Source: Mucilaginibacter daejeonensis
Lineage (GTDB): Bacteria; Bacteroidota; Bacteroidia; Sphingobacteriales; Sphingobacteriaceae
DNA length: 64,000 nt
Reading direction: 5' to 3'
Assembly (NCBI RefSeq): GCF_020783335.1
Contig: NZ_CP086068.1
Location: forward strand, 3,224,001 to 3,288,000
The position numbers and the translations under genes are program-made. Of this stretch, positions 44,803-53,835 are shown one piece after another. The first letter of the stretch is position 1; the number at the start of each line of letters is the position of its first letter. Below the pieces are notes generated by a model. It was not told where the DNA came from. It saw only the letters and a program-made list of their open reading frames with translations, and ran no database searches.

Positions 44803-45363
44803 TTAGAAGTTGAATAAGTAAGCTGCACGTAAGACCACAAAGCTTACGTAAGCATTTTGGTGATTAATGTTCTCGTAACGGAACGATAGATCCAATTTGT
44901 TAGTCTCATAACCTACAGATGGCGCAATGATCTTGCTGAAGTGTGACTGGCTTTTAGGGTCGATAAAAGGTTTTACATAACCAACACCTACCTCGCCGCC
45001 AAAGTAGAACTCAGGTAAAAAGTATGCCTTAGCACCCAATTTAGCTGGAATGATCTTCAGATCGCCCGGGTAGTTTGGGTCTGTTCCATAAACTACTGAC
45101 TTATTAGAGTTGATCACACTATACCCGGTGGCGAAGGTGATACCTAAGTTTTGCGTAACGTCATATTGGTATTTGGCACTTACACCAAAACCAGGTTTAT
45201 AGGTCTTGCCTCCCGGGTTGATATTGAAGAAGCCTTCCACCCCAACGTTGACGTGGCTTACGTACTGACTGTAACGCTCGTTATTACCTAACAATTGCGC
45301 TTTTACTGTGCTTACGCTAAAAACCGTCGTAAGTAATATAAGGACGCGTAAAATGTTTTTCAT
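44803..45363 (-). CDS. Outer-membrane beta-barrel protein
   Basis: 186 residues with a signal peptide (LRVLILLTTVFSVSTVKAQ) and alternating aromatic beta strands. It ends in the aromatic AYLFNF, as in outer-membrane barrels. APSVGYETNKLDLSFRYENI aligns in layout with the next gene, so the two look like paralogues. Function unknown. Confidence 0.8.
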   Translation of the reverse strand: MKNILRVLILLTTVFSVSTVKAQLLGNNERYSQYVSHVNVGVEGFFNINPGGKTYKPGFGVSAKYQYDVTQNLGITFATGYSVINSNKSVVYGTDPNYPGDLKIIPAKLGAKAYFLPEFYFGGEVGVGYVKPFIDPKSQSHFSKIIAPSVGYETNKLDLSFRYENINHQNAYVSFVVLRAAYLFNF

Positions 45364-45567
45364 AGCCGTAATGTGTGTGACAGATTATTTGTTCACGAAT
45401 ATAATGTTTTGTCTTTAACATTTACATAAATAATTTGTTTTTGTTGATGAAATTACCAAATAAAAATACCTTGATTGAATTTTTGGTAATTTATGGGCAG
45501 CAATTGGCGATATTAATGTAATAATGACAGCGCGTTACTTAATTATAAAGAAAAAACATATCAAAAA

Positions 45568-45597
45568 AAGAGGGATACGCTTTCGGGTATCCCTCTT
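45568..45597 (-). terminator. Terminator of the second barrel gene
   Basis: AAGAGGGATAC (45568-45578) pairs with GTATCCCTCTT (45587-45597) with an 8-nt loop, and T-rich sequence follows on the minus strand. Confidence 0.8.
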
Positions 45598-45627
45598 CTG
45601 ATATACATATCATATATGTATCATATA

Positions 45628-46218
45628 TTATAATGCGAAGCCGTAAGCCAAGCGGGCAGCGACCATGCCGTAGTTATTGTTGTTACCTGAGAAGTTCTCG
45701 TAACGTACGCCCAGGTCAACATTGCTCCATGAATAACCTAAGCCTGGAGCTAAGATCAGCTTGGTAGCTTTTTTATTGTAATCACCAGTTAGGCCACGGT
45801 AAGCATCTTTGGTCTCAAATCCGGCACCAACTTCACCAGCGATGTAGAAACCATCGGCGATGAACGCTTTTATACCTGCTTTAACCGGTACCACACCAAA
45901 ATCCACCGCTTTGTTAGTGATACGTGTCACTGAGGTACCGTTGGTGATGGTAGTGGTATTTTCTTTACCAAAAAAGTTGTAGTAACCTGATGTAAGGGTC
46001 AAGGCAACATTATTGTTGATACCGTACTGGATACGTGCGGTACCGCCCAAACCGAAATTAGAGATGTTGTGCAAATTACCGGTCGGAGCCATACCTTCTA
46101 CACCGATGCCTAAGCGCCATGCTTTAGCTGGGGTAGTTTGAGCGTTAGCAACATTTGCAGTGAAGAACGTTGCAGCGGCAAATGAAGCAGCTGCTATAAC
46201 TTTGGTTAATTTTTTCAT
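45628..46218 (-). CDS. Outer-membrane beta-barrel protein, paralogue of its neighbour
   Basis: 196 residues with a signal peptide (VIAAASFAAATFFTANVANAQ) and barrel strands ending RLAYGFAL. LILAPGLGYSWSNVDLGVRYENF parallels the neighbour. Function unknown. Its own terminator and leader suggest separate expression. Confidence 0.8.
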   Translation of the reverse strand: MKKLTKVIAAASFAAATFFTANVANAQTTPAKAWRLGIGVEGMAPTGNLHNISNFGLGGTARIQYGINNNVALTLTSGYYNFFGKENTTTITNGTSVTRITNKAVDFGVVPVKAGIKAFIADGFYIAGEVGAGFETKDAYRGLTGDYNKKATKLILAPGLGYSWSNVDLGVRYENFSGNNNNYGMVAARLAYGFAL

Positions 46219-46489
46219 GATCTTTTCTTGTTTAGAATACTTGTGATCTTAAGTTGCGTACAAAAATGTACACGACCCTATTCCCAAATAGTTTGCCATT
46301 GGCACAGCTGAGCACAGTTCACAAGCCCTGTTAAGCCTATGTTAACGACCTATGCAAGCAAGTTGCGATAGCCTATCATATAATTGATTTACAATGGCTT
46401 TTTTAACCTGCATAGCGTAAGGAAATAACGGTATCCAACAGCTCCGAAAACGGCTTTAGATGATACCCTTGCCAAAGCTTGAAGTATTG

Positions 46490-46541
46490 ACAGATCGTAG
46501 CGGTTTTACTACAAAAGCGTTCAAGACGTGCTACGATCTGT
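46490..46541. repeat. 12-bp perfect inverted repeat with 28-nt loop
   Basis: ACAGATCGTAGC (46490-46501) is the exact reverse complement of GCTACGATCTGT (46530-46541). It could be an operator or a structured RNA element; it ends 99 bases before the promoter at 46640. Confidence 0.6.
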
Positions 46542-46639
46542 ATCCGATCAGCATCACCTATCTGCAGGCCTGTACACTATGCCAATGCGAAGTTCATTAC
46601 GCAATGTGACTTTTTTTAACGATCAGCAAACAATCGACC

Positions 46640-46668
46640 TTGAACATTGCGGTAATCATCTACATTTG
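46640..46668 (+). promoter_or_regulatory. Complete Bacteroidota promoter (TTG-N18-TACATTTG)
   Basis: TTG at 46640-46642 and TACATTTG at 46661-46668 are separated by 18 nt, matching the -33/-7 consensus. The ATG follows at 46695. Confidence 0.7.
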
Positions 46669-46694
46669 CGATGCAAACAATAATTAACAACTCA

Positions 46695-47822
46695 ATGAAG
46701 ATCGAGACCCTTGCCATACACGCCGCTACCAAAACCGATGGATCTACCTCCGCAGTGATAGCTCCCATCGTCATGGCTACCACTTTTGAGCGTGACACTG
46801 ACGGTGGGTATAGCAAGGGTTATATATATGGTAGAGCCTCTAATCCTAATCGTTCGGCATTGGAGAAGGTGCTGGCCGTACTTGAAGGTGGAGCGGACGC
46901 AGCGGCATTTTCATCAGGCAATGCGGCAGGCATGGCTGTCTTTCAAAGCCTTGCGCCAGGTTCGCATATCATTGCGCCTGATGACATGTATCATGGTTTA
47001 CGTAATCAGTTGAAACTGATGTTCGCTGGCATACATAAGTTCGACTTTATTGACGTAAATAACGAAGTGGAACTTACGGCGCATATCAATGCGCATACGG
47101 CATTGATATGGCTCGAGACCCCTTCTAATCCTTTGTTAAAACTAACTGATATCAAAAAGATAGCGGCCATCGCTAAAGCCAACCATATAAAGGTAGTCTG
47201 CGACAATACCTTTGCCAGTCCGTTAGGGCAGCGACCGTTGGAATTAGGTGCCGACCTGGTGATGCATAGTACCACCAAATATTTAGGCGGACACAGTGAT
47301 CTTACCGGTGGCGCCTTGATCACCGCTCAAAAGGACGAATTTTGGGAGAAGATACAGCAGGTACAACAAATGGGCGGCGCTATACCTTCCCCTGCCGATT
47401 GTTACTGGCTCACCCGCAGTATCAAAACATTGCCTTACCGTATGCGTGGTCACGTACATAACGCACAGTTATTGGCCGAGTTCCTGGAGCAGCATCCAAA
47501 GGTAGAGCGTGTATTATATCCCGGCCTCCCATCACATCCGCAACATGAATTGGCTCAACAACAGATGCTAAGCTTTGGCGGGATGATGTCGGTGCTGATC
47601 AAAGGTGGTGTTGAAGGTGCAGAGACCGTTGTTAATGAGACCAACTTGTTTACCAGCGCCACTAGTTTAGGCGGAGTAGAAAGCCTGATCGAACGTCGTG
47701 CAGCGGTGGAAGGGCCGGATACCAAAACCCCGCAAAATCTGGTGAGAATATCCGTAGGACTGGAACACATCGATGACCTGATCGCCGATATGAATCTTGC
47801 CCTGAGCAAAGTTGAGTTATGA
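46695..47822 (+). CDS. Cystathionine gamma-synthase/lyase family PLP enzyme
   Basis: 375 residues. YGRASNPNRSALEKVLAVLEG, FSSGNAAGMAVFQSL, WLETPSNPLLKLTDI and the PLP-binding Lys in HSTTKYLGGHSDLTGGAL are signatures of the Cys/Met metabolism family. It could act as cystathionine gamma-synthase, beta-lyase or methionine gamma-lyase; the sequence does not separate these. The ATG at 46695 fits the family start MKIETLAIHA. Confidence 0.9.
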   Translation: MKIETLAIHAATKTDGSTSAVIAPIVMATTFERDTDGGYSKGYIYGRASNPNRSALEKVLAVLEGGADAAAFSSGNAAGMAVFQSLAPGSHIIAPDDMYHGLRNQLKLMFAGIHKFDFIDVNNEVELTAHINAHTALIWLETPSNPLLKLTDIKKIAAIAKANHIKVVCDNTFASPLGQRPLELGADLVMHSTTKYLGGHSDLTGGALITAQKDEFWEKIQQVQQMGGAIPSPADCYWLTRSIKTLPYRMRGHVHNAQLLAEFLEQHPKVERVLYPGLPSHPQHELAQQQMLSFGGMMSVLIKGGVEGAETVVNETNLFTSATSLGGVESLIERRAAVEGPDTKTPQNLVRISVGLEHIDDLIADMNLALSKVEL

Positions 47823-47996
47823 CCATCGACCCGGCTTCTGTAAGCAGAAGGGCACCTGGCACTCAACTTACGTAAGACCAGCTAAGCAGCTGATGGGTCA
47901 CACATCTTTCTTGAACCTTTCAGGTCGACCACAGAGTCTTTTCTTTTAAAACAAATCTTTTGCTCAAACCTTGTTCAGTTATAAAACTAAACAAGT

Positions 47997-48533
47997 ATGA
48001 CACCATATAATGATGCTCCTGATAACGAAGATAGCGGCCGTCCGGGTGGCTACGAAGTGAAGGATGAGAAGAACCTTGAGGAAAAGGACCTGAAAAGAAC
48101 CTTCCTGGGTGGAAACGATGCCAATCCAGACCAGCCAGGCTATGAGAGCCATGGAATGGGTGGCGAGAGCTTTGGCGATAACAACCTGACCCGCTCAGGT
48201 GATGATGAGGCCAATCCGTCACGAAGCGCTGGCTACACCAACGACTATTTCAAACGTACCGAACCGGCTGAAGAACATCCCGAGTTCCATAACTTTAAAC
48301 CTAAGGACCAGGAAGGCGAAGCTGACGCTAACATGGGTAAAGGCGAAGAGCAGGAACACATAGTGGCGGATGACAATGGCACCCGTAAATATCAGGAAGG
48401 TACTGCCGATGCGGATGGCGCCCAACAAAAAGGCGATCAAAAAGATGACGTGAACGATTCGAACACCTCATACTACACCGGCACCCCGCACTACCGTGAC
48501 CAAGGCGACACCTCAAATAAACAGGGAGAATAA
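47997..48533 (+). CDS. Disordered hydrophilic protein
   Basis: 178 residues, dominated by Gly, Glu, Asp, Asn, Lys and Pro, with almost no large hydrophobic residues and no Cys. It has no signal peptide or membrane helix. It contains GTPHYRDQGD near its end. The composition resembles hydrophilin-type stress proteins, but there is no family match that I can give. The next gene, 23 bases downstream, has a similar composition. Confidence 0.65.
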   Translation: MTPYNDAPDNEDSGRPGGYEVKDEKNLEEKDLKRTFLGGNDANPDQPGYESHGMGGESFGDNNLTRSGDDEANPSRSAGYTNDYFKRTEPAEEHPEFHNFKPKDQEGEADANMGKGEEQEHIVADDNGTRKYQEGTADADGAQQKGDQKDDVNDSNTSYYTGTPHYRDQGDTSNKQGE

Positions 48534-48556
48534 GTTTAACTATAGAGCGAAAAGTG

Positions 48557-48787
48557 ATGAACGAGAATAAAGAAGAAGTTGCAGGCTACCGCGAAGCACC
48601 GGAGCAGCAAAAAGTAGGCGGCGTTGAAGGTGAGCCATCACAGCAAGACACCACTGGCCAGGAACAACGACCGTCAAATGAGTCGAAGAACGGCGAGGAA
48701 CAAGGTACCGCACCTTATAGCCCCGAAGACGACAAAGGGACACCCGATTACGGGAGCAACAGTCCCGAAGATCAAAAAGAACAATAA
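48557..48787 (+). CDS. Short disordered hydrophilic protein
   Basis: 76 residues rich in Glu, Gln, Gly, Asp and Pro, with no hydrophobic core. It includes KGTPDYGSNSPED, which shares the GTP-x-Y pattern with the upstream protein. The stop is at the base of a strong terminator. The start is ATG 48557 (a GTG is 3 bases earlier). Function unknown. Confidence 0.6.
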   Translation: MNENKEEVAGYREAPEQQKVGGVEGEPSQQDTTGQEQRPSNESKNGEEQGTAPYSPEDDKGTPDYGSNSPEDQKEQ

Positions 48788-48823
48788 AGAGAAAGCGCCC
48801 TTGTTGAGGGCGCTTTCTCTTTA
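48785..48823. terminator. Strong bidirectional hairpin terminator
   Basis: A 16-bp perfect stem (48785-48800 with 48808-48823), with a 7-nt loop. It begins at the stop codon of the 48557 gene and serves the convergent esterase gene as well. Confidence 0.9.
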
Positions 48824-48863
48824 TATACAGCTACTGTTCACTCTATACGAACACTTCCTATCC

Positions 48864-49943
48864 CTACCACTTCATCTTTTTAGCAACGTGAGCGATAAGC
48901 TGCTCGGCCATTGCTATTTGTTCTGATGCACTTGGGTGACCCGGTGTGTTCTTGTAAGGGAACATCAAAGTGCTGATGTTAGGGTCTTTTGAACGGGCAA
49001 CGGCTTTCTCAACATAACCCGGCCAAACCGAGCCTGGTCGTGTGGCATCCATGCTGCCCAGAGCACAAATGATGTGTGCCTTTGGATATTGCTTTCTGAT
49101 GTTCTTTACAAATACCTCATAGGCCTCAATGATCTTTTCGGCAGTGGGCGCCTGGGTGCCAAAACGGGCTTTGAACTGTGGATTCTCCGGCTGCTTTACC
49201 AGCCATGAATCATTTTGGAACAGGTTGATCACCACAAGGTCGGGCGTATACTTTTTAAAATCCCAATGGCTATTGGGGTCGGTAGCATCAAGTCGGTCAT
49301 ACATCTCTGGCATGATCAGCGGGAACCAGCTGATCAACACGCCTATCCCACTTCGGGCTATACATGAATAGTCTGCATTGAAATGCCTTGCGGTGATCGC
49401 AGCATAGCTTTGCCAGTTATCTTCAAATTGTGCAGTACCACGGTCCTTACCAGCGGTATCCAAAATGGCATATCCGCAGGTGATGGAATTACCGTAGAAC
49501 TCTACCTTATGTTTACGAGGAGCGGGCGCTGCAAGTACCCTCGTCTGAGCACCCGTGGAAAGGCCGTAAAACCAGCTTCTACCCATCCCCCATTCCGTAA
49601 GTTTAAATAGTTGCAGGGTATGCTTTCCTACTGGAAGTCCTTCGGCCAGCGTATACCAGCTTTTGTATTGCCCGATCAGCAGTTTGTTGCTGATCGCACC
49701 ATCGATCACTACATTATAGGTATTGCTACCGGTCTCATCCTTTAACATAGCCTTAAGCTCGGAGCCTTCAAAGCTGATGTCAAAACCGTTACCACTCCAT
49801 GATAGCATCGTACTGTCGGCTTTAACGTCTACACGGCCGTTGTAGTGGAGCCGTGTGTCATTCGGCTTTATATCTATCGTTTGGGCGCAGCAGGTAGCCG
49901 CCCAGGTAAGCAGGCCGCTAATGAGGTAAAAAGATCTGTTCAT
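48864..49943 (-). CDS. SGNH-hydrolase of carbohydrate esterase family 2 type
   Basis: About 359 residues. A signal peptide (FYLISGLLTWAATCCAQ) is followed by a beta-sandwich domain and an SGNH domain with the nucleophile motif EFYGNSITCG, INLFQNDSW and the catalytic pair in GHPSASEQIAMA. This two-domain layout is that of CE2 acetyl esterases, which deacetylate plant polysaccharides. It fits with the glycosidases at 3-7 kb, though it is far away. Confidence 0.85.
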   Translation of the reverse strand: MNRSFYLISGLLTWAATCCAQTIDIKPNDTRLHYNGRVDVKADSTMLSWSGNGFDISFEGSELKAMLKDETGSNTYNVVIDGAISNKLLIGQYKSWYTLAEGLPVGKHTLQLFKLTEWGMGRSWFYGLSTGAQTRVLAAPAPRKHKVEFYGNSITCGYAILDTAGKDRGTAQFEDNWQSYAAITARHFNADYSCIARSGIGVLISWFPLIMPEMYDRLDATDPNSHWDFKKYTPDLVVINLFQNDSWLVKQPENPQFKARFGTQAPTAEKIIEAYEVFVKNIRKQYPKAHIICALGSMDATRPGSVWPGYVEKAVARSKDPNISTLMFPYKNTPGHPSASEQIAMAEQLIAHVAKKMKW

Positions 49944-50010
49944 AGGCAAAATGATGATGCGTTAAAACTAAAAAATTTCAACAGTAATTTTATTTAGAAT
50001 AATTATAAAC

Positions 50011-50018
50011 TATATTTG
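50011..50018 (+). promoter_or_regulatory. Bacteroidota -7 box (TATATTTG) for the small Cys-rich gene
   Basis: TATATTTG matches TAnnTTTG, 15 nt before the ATG at 50034. No clear -33 TTG is seen. Confidence 0.6.
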
Positions 50019-50033
50019 TGAACGATAAGTGCA

Positions 50034-50183
50034 ATGGATAAAGAACTATTAAAACTTGCCGGCTTTACCGACGAACAACTGTCACCACTTAAAGAATTCA
50101 GCTTTGAGTTCGAGTGTGTTAAAAAGAAGTGCTGTAAAAAATACAAAAAAGGCAAACGCTGCGGAAGCTGTCCCAAGCGCTAA
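50034..50183 (+). CDS. Small Cys- and Lys-rich protein, 49 residues
   Basis: An uninterrupted ATG-to-TAA reading frame of 50 codons. The N-terminal half is amphipathic (MDKELLKLAGFTDEQLSPLK), and the C-terminal half is Lys- and Cys-rich (CVKKKCCKKYKKGKRCGSC) with five Cys residues at 28, 33, 34, 43 and 46. The -7 box upstream supports expression. The Cys spacing suggests a metal knuckle or a small nucleic-acid-binding protein. I do not know a named family. Confidence 0.7.
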   Translation: MDKELLKLAGFTDEQLSPLKEFSFEFECVKKKCCKKYKKGKRCGSCPKR

Positions 50184-50547
50184 CCCTGCTGCTTATTCAT
50201 CTAACCCTTCCCCTCCTCTATATCTACTCTGAATAGAACTCAGTTTTGTGCCTGCCAAAATTCATTGTTTCGTTCCGATCCCCCTCATCATTTATCAGAA
50301 CACAGTCAACTTCTCTTGACCATCTACATATCAGATCGCTCATTTAGACGTTAAAATACTAAACACTAATGCGTTATAGTTAGGCCTTAACTCTGCTTGC
50401 GGTCAGTATTGAACCTTTTCCAGCGTAGCGATCGGCGAACAACCACGAGTTGTTGGTAAATGTGACTCAAAAAATTAACCTACAGTAGCGTTCGGTTTAA
50501 TTTATACGTAACGGTGAATATTGACTTACTATTTAGATCTTAAAAAA
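50184..50547. other. Long intergenic region upstream of the DUF4397 gene
   Basis: No coding feature, strong hairpin or TAnnTTTG box was seen. The region is AT-rich near the end, and may contain an alternative-sigma promoter for the lipoprotein gene, but nothing was identified. Confidence 0.4.
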
Positions 50548-51267
50548 ATGAAAAACAGTACACAACTAATGAGTGGGAAAGCCAAGGTCATGGGCGTGAT
50601 GTTAGTTGCCGCAATGGCTTTCACTTCGTGCCTTAAAGACCGAAGCGATGATAATGTTCCTCAAACCCCGGCCGCTTTAGTATCAGTGATCAATGCTTCG
50701 CCAGGTTCTAGCTCTGTTGACTTTTATCTTGACCAGAACAGGGCCAGCGTTTACAGTATCCCTTATGGTAACGGCCAGGATTACGTGCGAGCCTACACTG
50801 GCAAACGCACCTTTAAGTTCACTACCGAGGGCGGCATCCAGACCTTAAAGTCAGATACCCTTACCCTTCAGGCCAATAAGTTCTACACAGCATATCTGGC
50901 CAACACGTCCACTGCGCCTGATCTGGTGATCGTGCGCGATACCATTGTGCAGCCTGCCGCCAATAGCGCTACTATACGCCTGGTGAACGTAAGTGCCAAT
51001 GCTCCAGCGGTCGATCTTGCCGTTACCGGCGGTGCCGTAATAGCCACTAACCGCGCGTACAAGCAAGCATCACCTTTTAAGACGGTAGCTGGAGGTACAT
51101 CTTACAATCTGGAGATACGCCAGGCCGGTACCACCACCGTTTTAACCACCCTGACCGGAGCCAACCTGAACAGCGGCTCAGTTTACACCGTGTGGTTACA
51201 AGGAGTTAACGGTGCAACGGATGGCACCAAACTGACCGCCAAGATCCAAAAGAACGCCTATTATTGA
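50548..51267 (+). CDS. DUF4397 lipoprotein
   Basis: 239 residues. Lipoprotein signal with the Cys in MAFTSCLKD, then two DUF4397-type beta-sandwich units (VSVINASPGSSSVDFYLD and LVNVSANAPAVDLAVTGG). Such proteins are common cell-surface lipoproteins in Bacteroidota; their role is not known. The ATG at 50548 is chosen over a TTG 27 bases upstream because it puts the signal at the N-terminus. Confidence 0.85.
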   Translation: MKNSTQLMSGKAKVMGVMLVAAMAFTSCLKDRSDDNVPQTPAALVSVINASPGSSSVDFYLDQNRASVYSIPYGNGQDYVRAYTGKRTFKFTTEGGIQTLKSDTLTLQANKFYTAYLANTSTAPDLVIVRDTIVQPAANSATIRLVNVSANAPAVDLAVTGGAVIATNRAYKQASPFKTVAGGTSYNLEIRQAGTTTVLTTLTGANLNSGSVYTVWLQGVNGATDGTKLTAKIQKNAYY

Positions 51268-51294
51268 TAAACTGTAATACGCGATAACTATGCG

Positions 51295-51323
51295 AAAGGC
51301 CATGCATGATCTGCATGGCCTTT
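51295..51323 (+). terminator. Terminator after the DUF4397 gene
   Basis: AAAGGCCATGCA (51295-51306) pairs with TGCATGGCCTTT (51312-51323), followed by a T-rich run (TCTTTTT). Confidence 0.85.
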
Positions 51324-51396
51324 TCTTTTTAAAACGAACACTTTTTGGTCTTTATCAGGCGCAAAGCTCCATCTGTCATCTATAAATTTAAAAACC

Positions 51397-51404
51397 TATC
51401 TTTG
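51397..51404 (+). promoter_or_regulatory. Bacteroidota -7 box (TATCTTTG) for lysS
   Basis: TATCTTTG matches TAnnTTTG, 26 nt before the ATG at 51431. Confidence 0.6.
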
Positions 51405-51430
51405 CGCCTCAAAATACATCGTTTTTAGTT

Positions 51431-53155
51431 ATGAGTATCGCCGCTTTATCAGAGCAAGAGATCATTCGACGTGAGTCGTTACAACAACTGCGGGCGTTGG
51501 GCATCGACCCTTATCCCGCTGAGGCCTACCCCGTGAACGCATGGGCGAAGGATATTTTGGACAATTTCAATAGCTCACCCGATAAGTATAAAGAGGTAAC
51601 TGTTGCCGGCCGTATCATGACCCGCCGCATTATGGGTAATGCCAGCTTTGCCGAGTTACAGGATACCACAGGCCGTATACAGGTGTACATCAAACGTGAT
51701 GAGATCTGCCCCGGCGATGACAAAACGCTGTACAACACCATATTTAAAAAACTGCTGGACATTGGCGACTATATAGGTGTTAAAGGCTATGTGTTCACCA
51801 CACAGACCGGCGAGATATCGGTGCACGTTACCGAGATGACCATCCTGGCTAAATCATTGAAGCCGCTACCAGTGGTAAAGCGCGATGATGATGGCAACAT
51901 CTATGATGGTTTTACCGACCTTGAACTGCGTTACCGTCAGCGTTATGTGGATCTTACTGTAAACCCCGAATACAAACAGATATTCATCAACCGCTCAAAA
52001 GTGATCAGCACTATGCGTGACTACTTTAATGAGCAAGGCTGGATGGAGGTTGAGACCCCGATCCTTCAGGCTATACATGGCGGTGCTGCGGCACGTCCGT
52101 TCAATACGCATCACAATACGTTAGACATGCCGTTGTTTCTGCGTATAGCTAACGAACTGTACCTGAAACGCTTGATCGTGGCTGGTTTTGACGGCGTGTA
52201 CGAGTTCGGTAAGATGTTCCGTAACGAGGGCATGGACCGTACCCACAACCCTGAATATACCGCTATGGAGATCTATGTGGCCTACAAGGACTACATTTGG
52301 ATGATGGCCATGGTAGAGGAATGCCTGGAGCGCGTTGCCCGCGCGGTGAAAGGTAGCCCGATAGTGAAGGTTGGCGACAATGAGATCAACTTTGCCGGTC
52401 CGTACGAAAAGCTGTCGATGTACGAGTCGATATTTAAGTATACGAACATCGACGTATCGCAGATGGATGAAGCGCAATTGCGTCAAACCTGCCGCGACCT
52501 GGCCATTGAAGTGGATAGCACTATGGGCAAGGGCAAATTGATCGACGAGATATTTGGCGCCAAAGTGGAGGCCAACCTGATACAGCCTACTTACATTACC
52601 GACTACCCTATCGAGATGACGCCGCTTGCAAAAAAGCATCGCAGCAAAGATGGCCTGGTAGAACGTTTTGAGTTATTTGTGAACGGTAAGGAGATCGCCA
52701 ACGCTTACAGCGAACTGAACGACCCGCTTGATCAGCGCGAACGCTTTGAGGAGCAGCTCTTATTGGCTGGTCGTGGTGATGAAGAAGCTATGGCCATGGA
52801 CGAGGACTTTTTACGCGCCTTGGAATACGGTATGCCACCAACCTCAGGTTTGGGGGTAGGTATCGACCGTTTAGTGATGCTAATGACCAACCAGAACACC
52901 ATTCAGGAAGTATTGTTCTTCCCGCAAATGCGCCCTGAGAAGAAAGCTAAAGTGGTGACCATTGATGATTTTGTGAACATTGGCATACCTGCCGAGTGGG
53001 TGCCGGTGATCAATAAAATGGGATTCAATACCGTAGAAGAACTGAAAGCGGCCAACCCCAACAAGGTATTCAATGACCTGGGCGGCATGCGCAAAAAATT
53101 GAAACTTGACCTGCCCATCCCTACAAAAGAGAGCGTGATGGCTTGGTTCGAATAA
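51431..53155 (+). CDS. lysS: Lysyl-tRNA synthetase, class II, with C-terminal extension
   Basis: 574 residues. An OB-fold anticodon domain ([19 protein letters not shown]) precedes the class II catalytic core with motif 2 ([15 protein letters not shown]), and motif 3 ending [24 protein letters not shown]. The usual bacterial enzyme ends near there, about residue 505. Here some 70 residues follow, including [20 protein letters not shown], which resembles a helix-hairpin-helix module. Confidence 0.96.
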   Translation: MSIAALSEQEIIRRESLQQLRALGIDPYPAEAYPVNAWAKDILDNFNSSPDKYKEVTVAGRIMTRRIMGNASFAELQDTTGRIQVYIKRDEICPGDDKTLYNTIFKKLLDIGDYIGVKGYVFTTQTGEISVHVTEMTILAKSLKPLPVVKRDDDGNIYDGFTDLELRYRQRYVDLTVNPEYKQIFINRSKVISTMRDYFNEQGWMEVETPILQAIHGGAAARPFNTHHNTLDMPLFLRIANELYLKRLIVAGFDGVYEFGKMFRNEGMDRTHNPEYTAMEIYVAYKDYIWMMAMVEECLERVARAVKGSPIVKVGDNEINFAGPYEKLSMYESIFKYTNIDVSQMDEAQLRQTCRDLAIEVDSTMGKGKLIDEIFGAKVEANLIQPTYITDYPIEMTPLAKKHRSKDGLVERFELFVNGKEIANAYSELNDPLDQRERFEEQLLLAGRGDEEAMAMDEDFLRALEYGMPPTSGLGVGIDRLVMLMTNQNTIQEVLFFPQMRPEKKAKVVTIDDFVNIGIPAEWVPVINKMGFNTVEELKAANPNKVFNDLGGMRKKLKLDLPIPTKESVMAWFE

Positions 53156-53166
53156 TGGCAAATTTC

Positions 53167-53218
53167 AACGGTCCACTGTTTACTTTCTTGTGATGAGGAA
53201 GCAGAACAGTGGACCGTT
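53167..53218. repeat. 14-bp perfect inverted repeat between lysS and folA
   Basis: AACGGTCCACTGTT (53167-53180) is the reverse complement of AACAGTGGACCGTT (53205-53218). The 24-nt loop and the lack of a T-run make a classical terminator less likely. Confidence 0.6.
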
Positions 53219-53239
53219 ATATAATGAGATACTAACCAA

Positions 53240-53722
53240 ATGACGATCAGCATCGTAGTAGCCATAGCCTCCAATAATGCCATAGGCAAGGAGAATAAAT
53301 TGTTATGGCATCTGCCTAATGATCTTAAACACTTTAAAGAAGTGACCAGCGGCCGCAGCATCGTCATGGGCCGAAAGACCTTTGATTCCATAGGCAGGCC
53401 GTTACCTAAACGCCGCAATATCGTCATCACCCGCCAGCGGATCGAGATACCGGGCTGCGAAGTGGTTAGCTCACTTACCGATGCGATCGAACTTTGTAAA
53501 GGCGAGGATGAGGTATTCATTGGAGGTGGTGCACAGATCTATGAGCAGGCCCTGCCCCTCACCCATAAGATATACCTGACCATTGTACACCGAGCGTTCG
53601 AAGCCGATACGTTCTTCCCGCAGATAGACCGGTCAGAGTGGTCGGAAACCGCCCGTGAGGACCACGAAGCTGACGACCGGAACCCCATCCCATACTCGTT
53701 CATCACACTCGAGCGACGCTAA
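53240..53722 (+). CDS. folA: Dihydrofolate reductase
   Basis: 160 residues. NKLLWHLPNDLKHFKEVTSG is the substrate-binding block (Asp in PNDL is the usual catalytic acid), with IVMGRKTFDSIGRPLPKRRNIV and the Gly-rich EVFIGGGAQIYEQAL for NADPH. It reduces dihydrofolate to tetrahydrofolate, regenerating cofactor consumed by ThyA. Confidence 0.95.
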   Translation: MTISIVVAIASNNAIGKENKLLWHLPNDLKHFKEVTSGRSIVMGRKTFDSIGRPLPKRRNIVITRQRIEIPGCEVVSSLTDAIELCKGEDEVFIGGGAQIYEQALPLTHKIYLTIVHRAFEADTFFPQIDRSEWSETAREDHEADDRNPIPYSFITLERR

Positions 53723-53776
53723 CATCTAACGAGTTTATTTTGTTTTATTTAAACTGTTAGGCTTACGAAATTTTAT

Positions 53777-53784
53777 TAGATTTG
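53777..53784 (+). promoter_or_regulatory. Bacteroidota -7 box (TAGATTTG) for secDF
   Basis: TAGATTTG matches TAnnTTTG, 51 nt before the ATG at 53836. Confidence 0.6.
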
Positions 53785-53835
53785 CCTCCTTATTTTAAAA
53801 AGCTTATAAATTAATTTTTACACATAGATCACACC

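Larger units (their letters stand above)
46219..46694. other. Long intergenic region between a barrel gene and the PLP enzyme
   Basis: No ORF with coding features was seen here. The notable structures are a 12-bp inverted repeat (46490-46541) and the promoter at 46640-46668. I saw no match to the SAM-I riboswitch consensus. Confidence 0.5.

Noticed and set aside
46219..46694. A SAM-I riboswitch upstream of the Cys/Met-metabolism gene
   Set aside because: The conserved SAM-I core and its stems were not seen; only one long-range hairpin is present.
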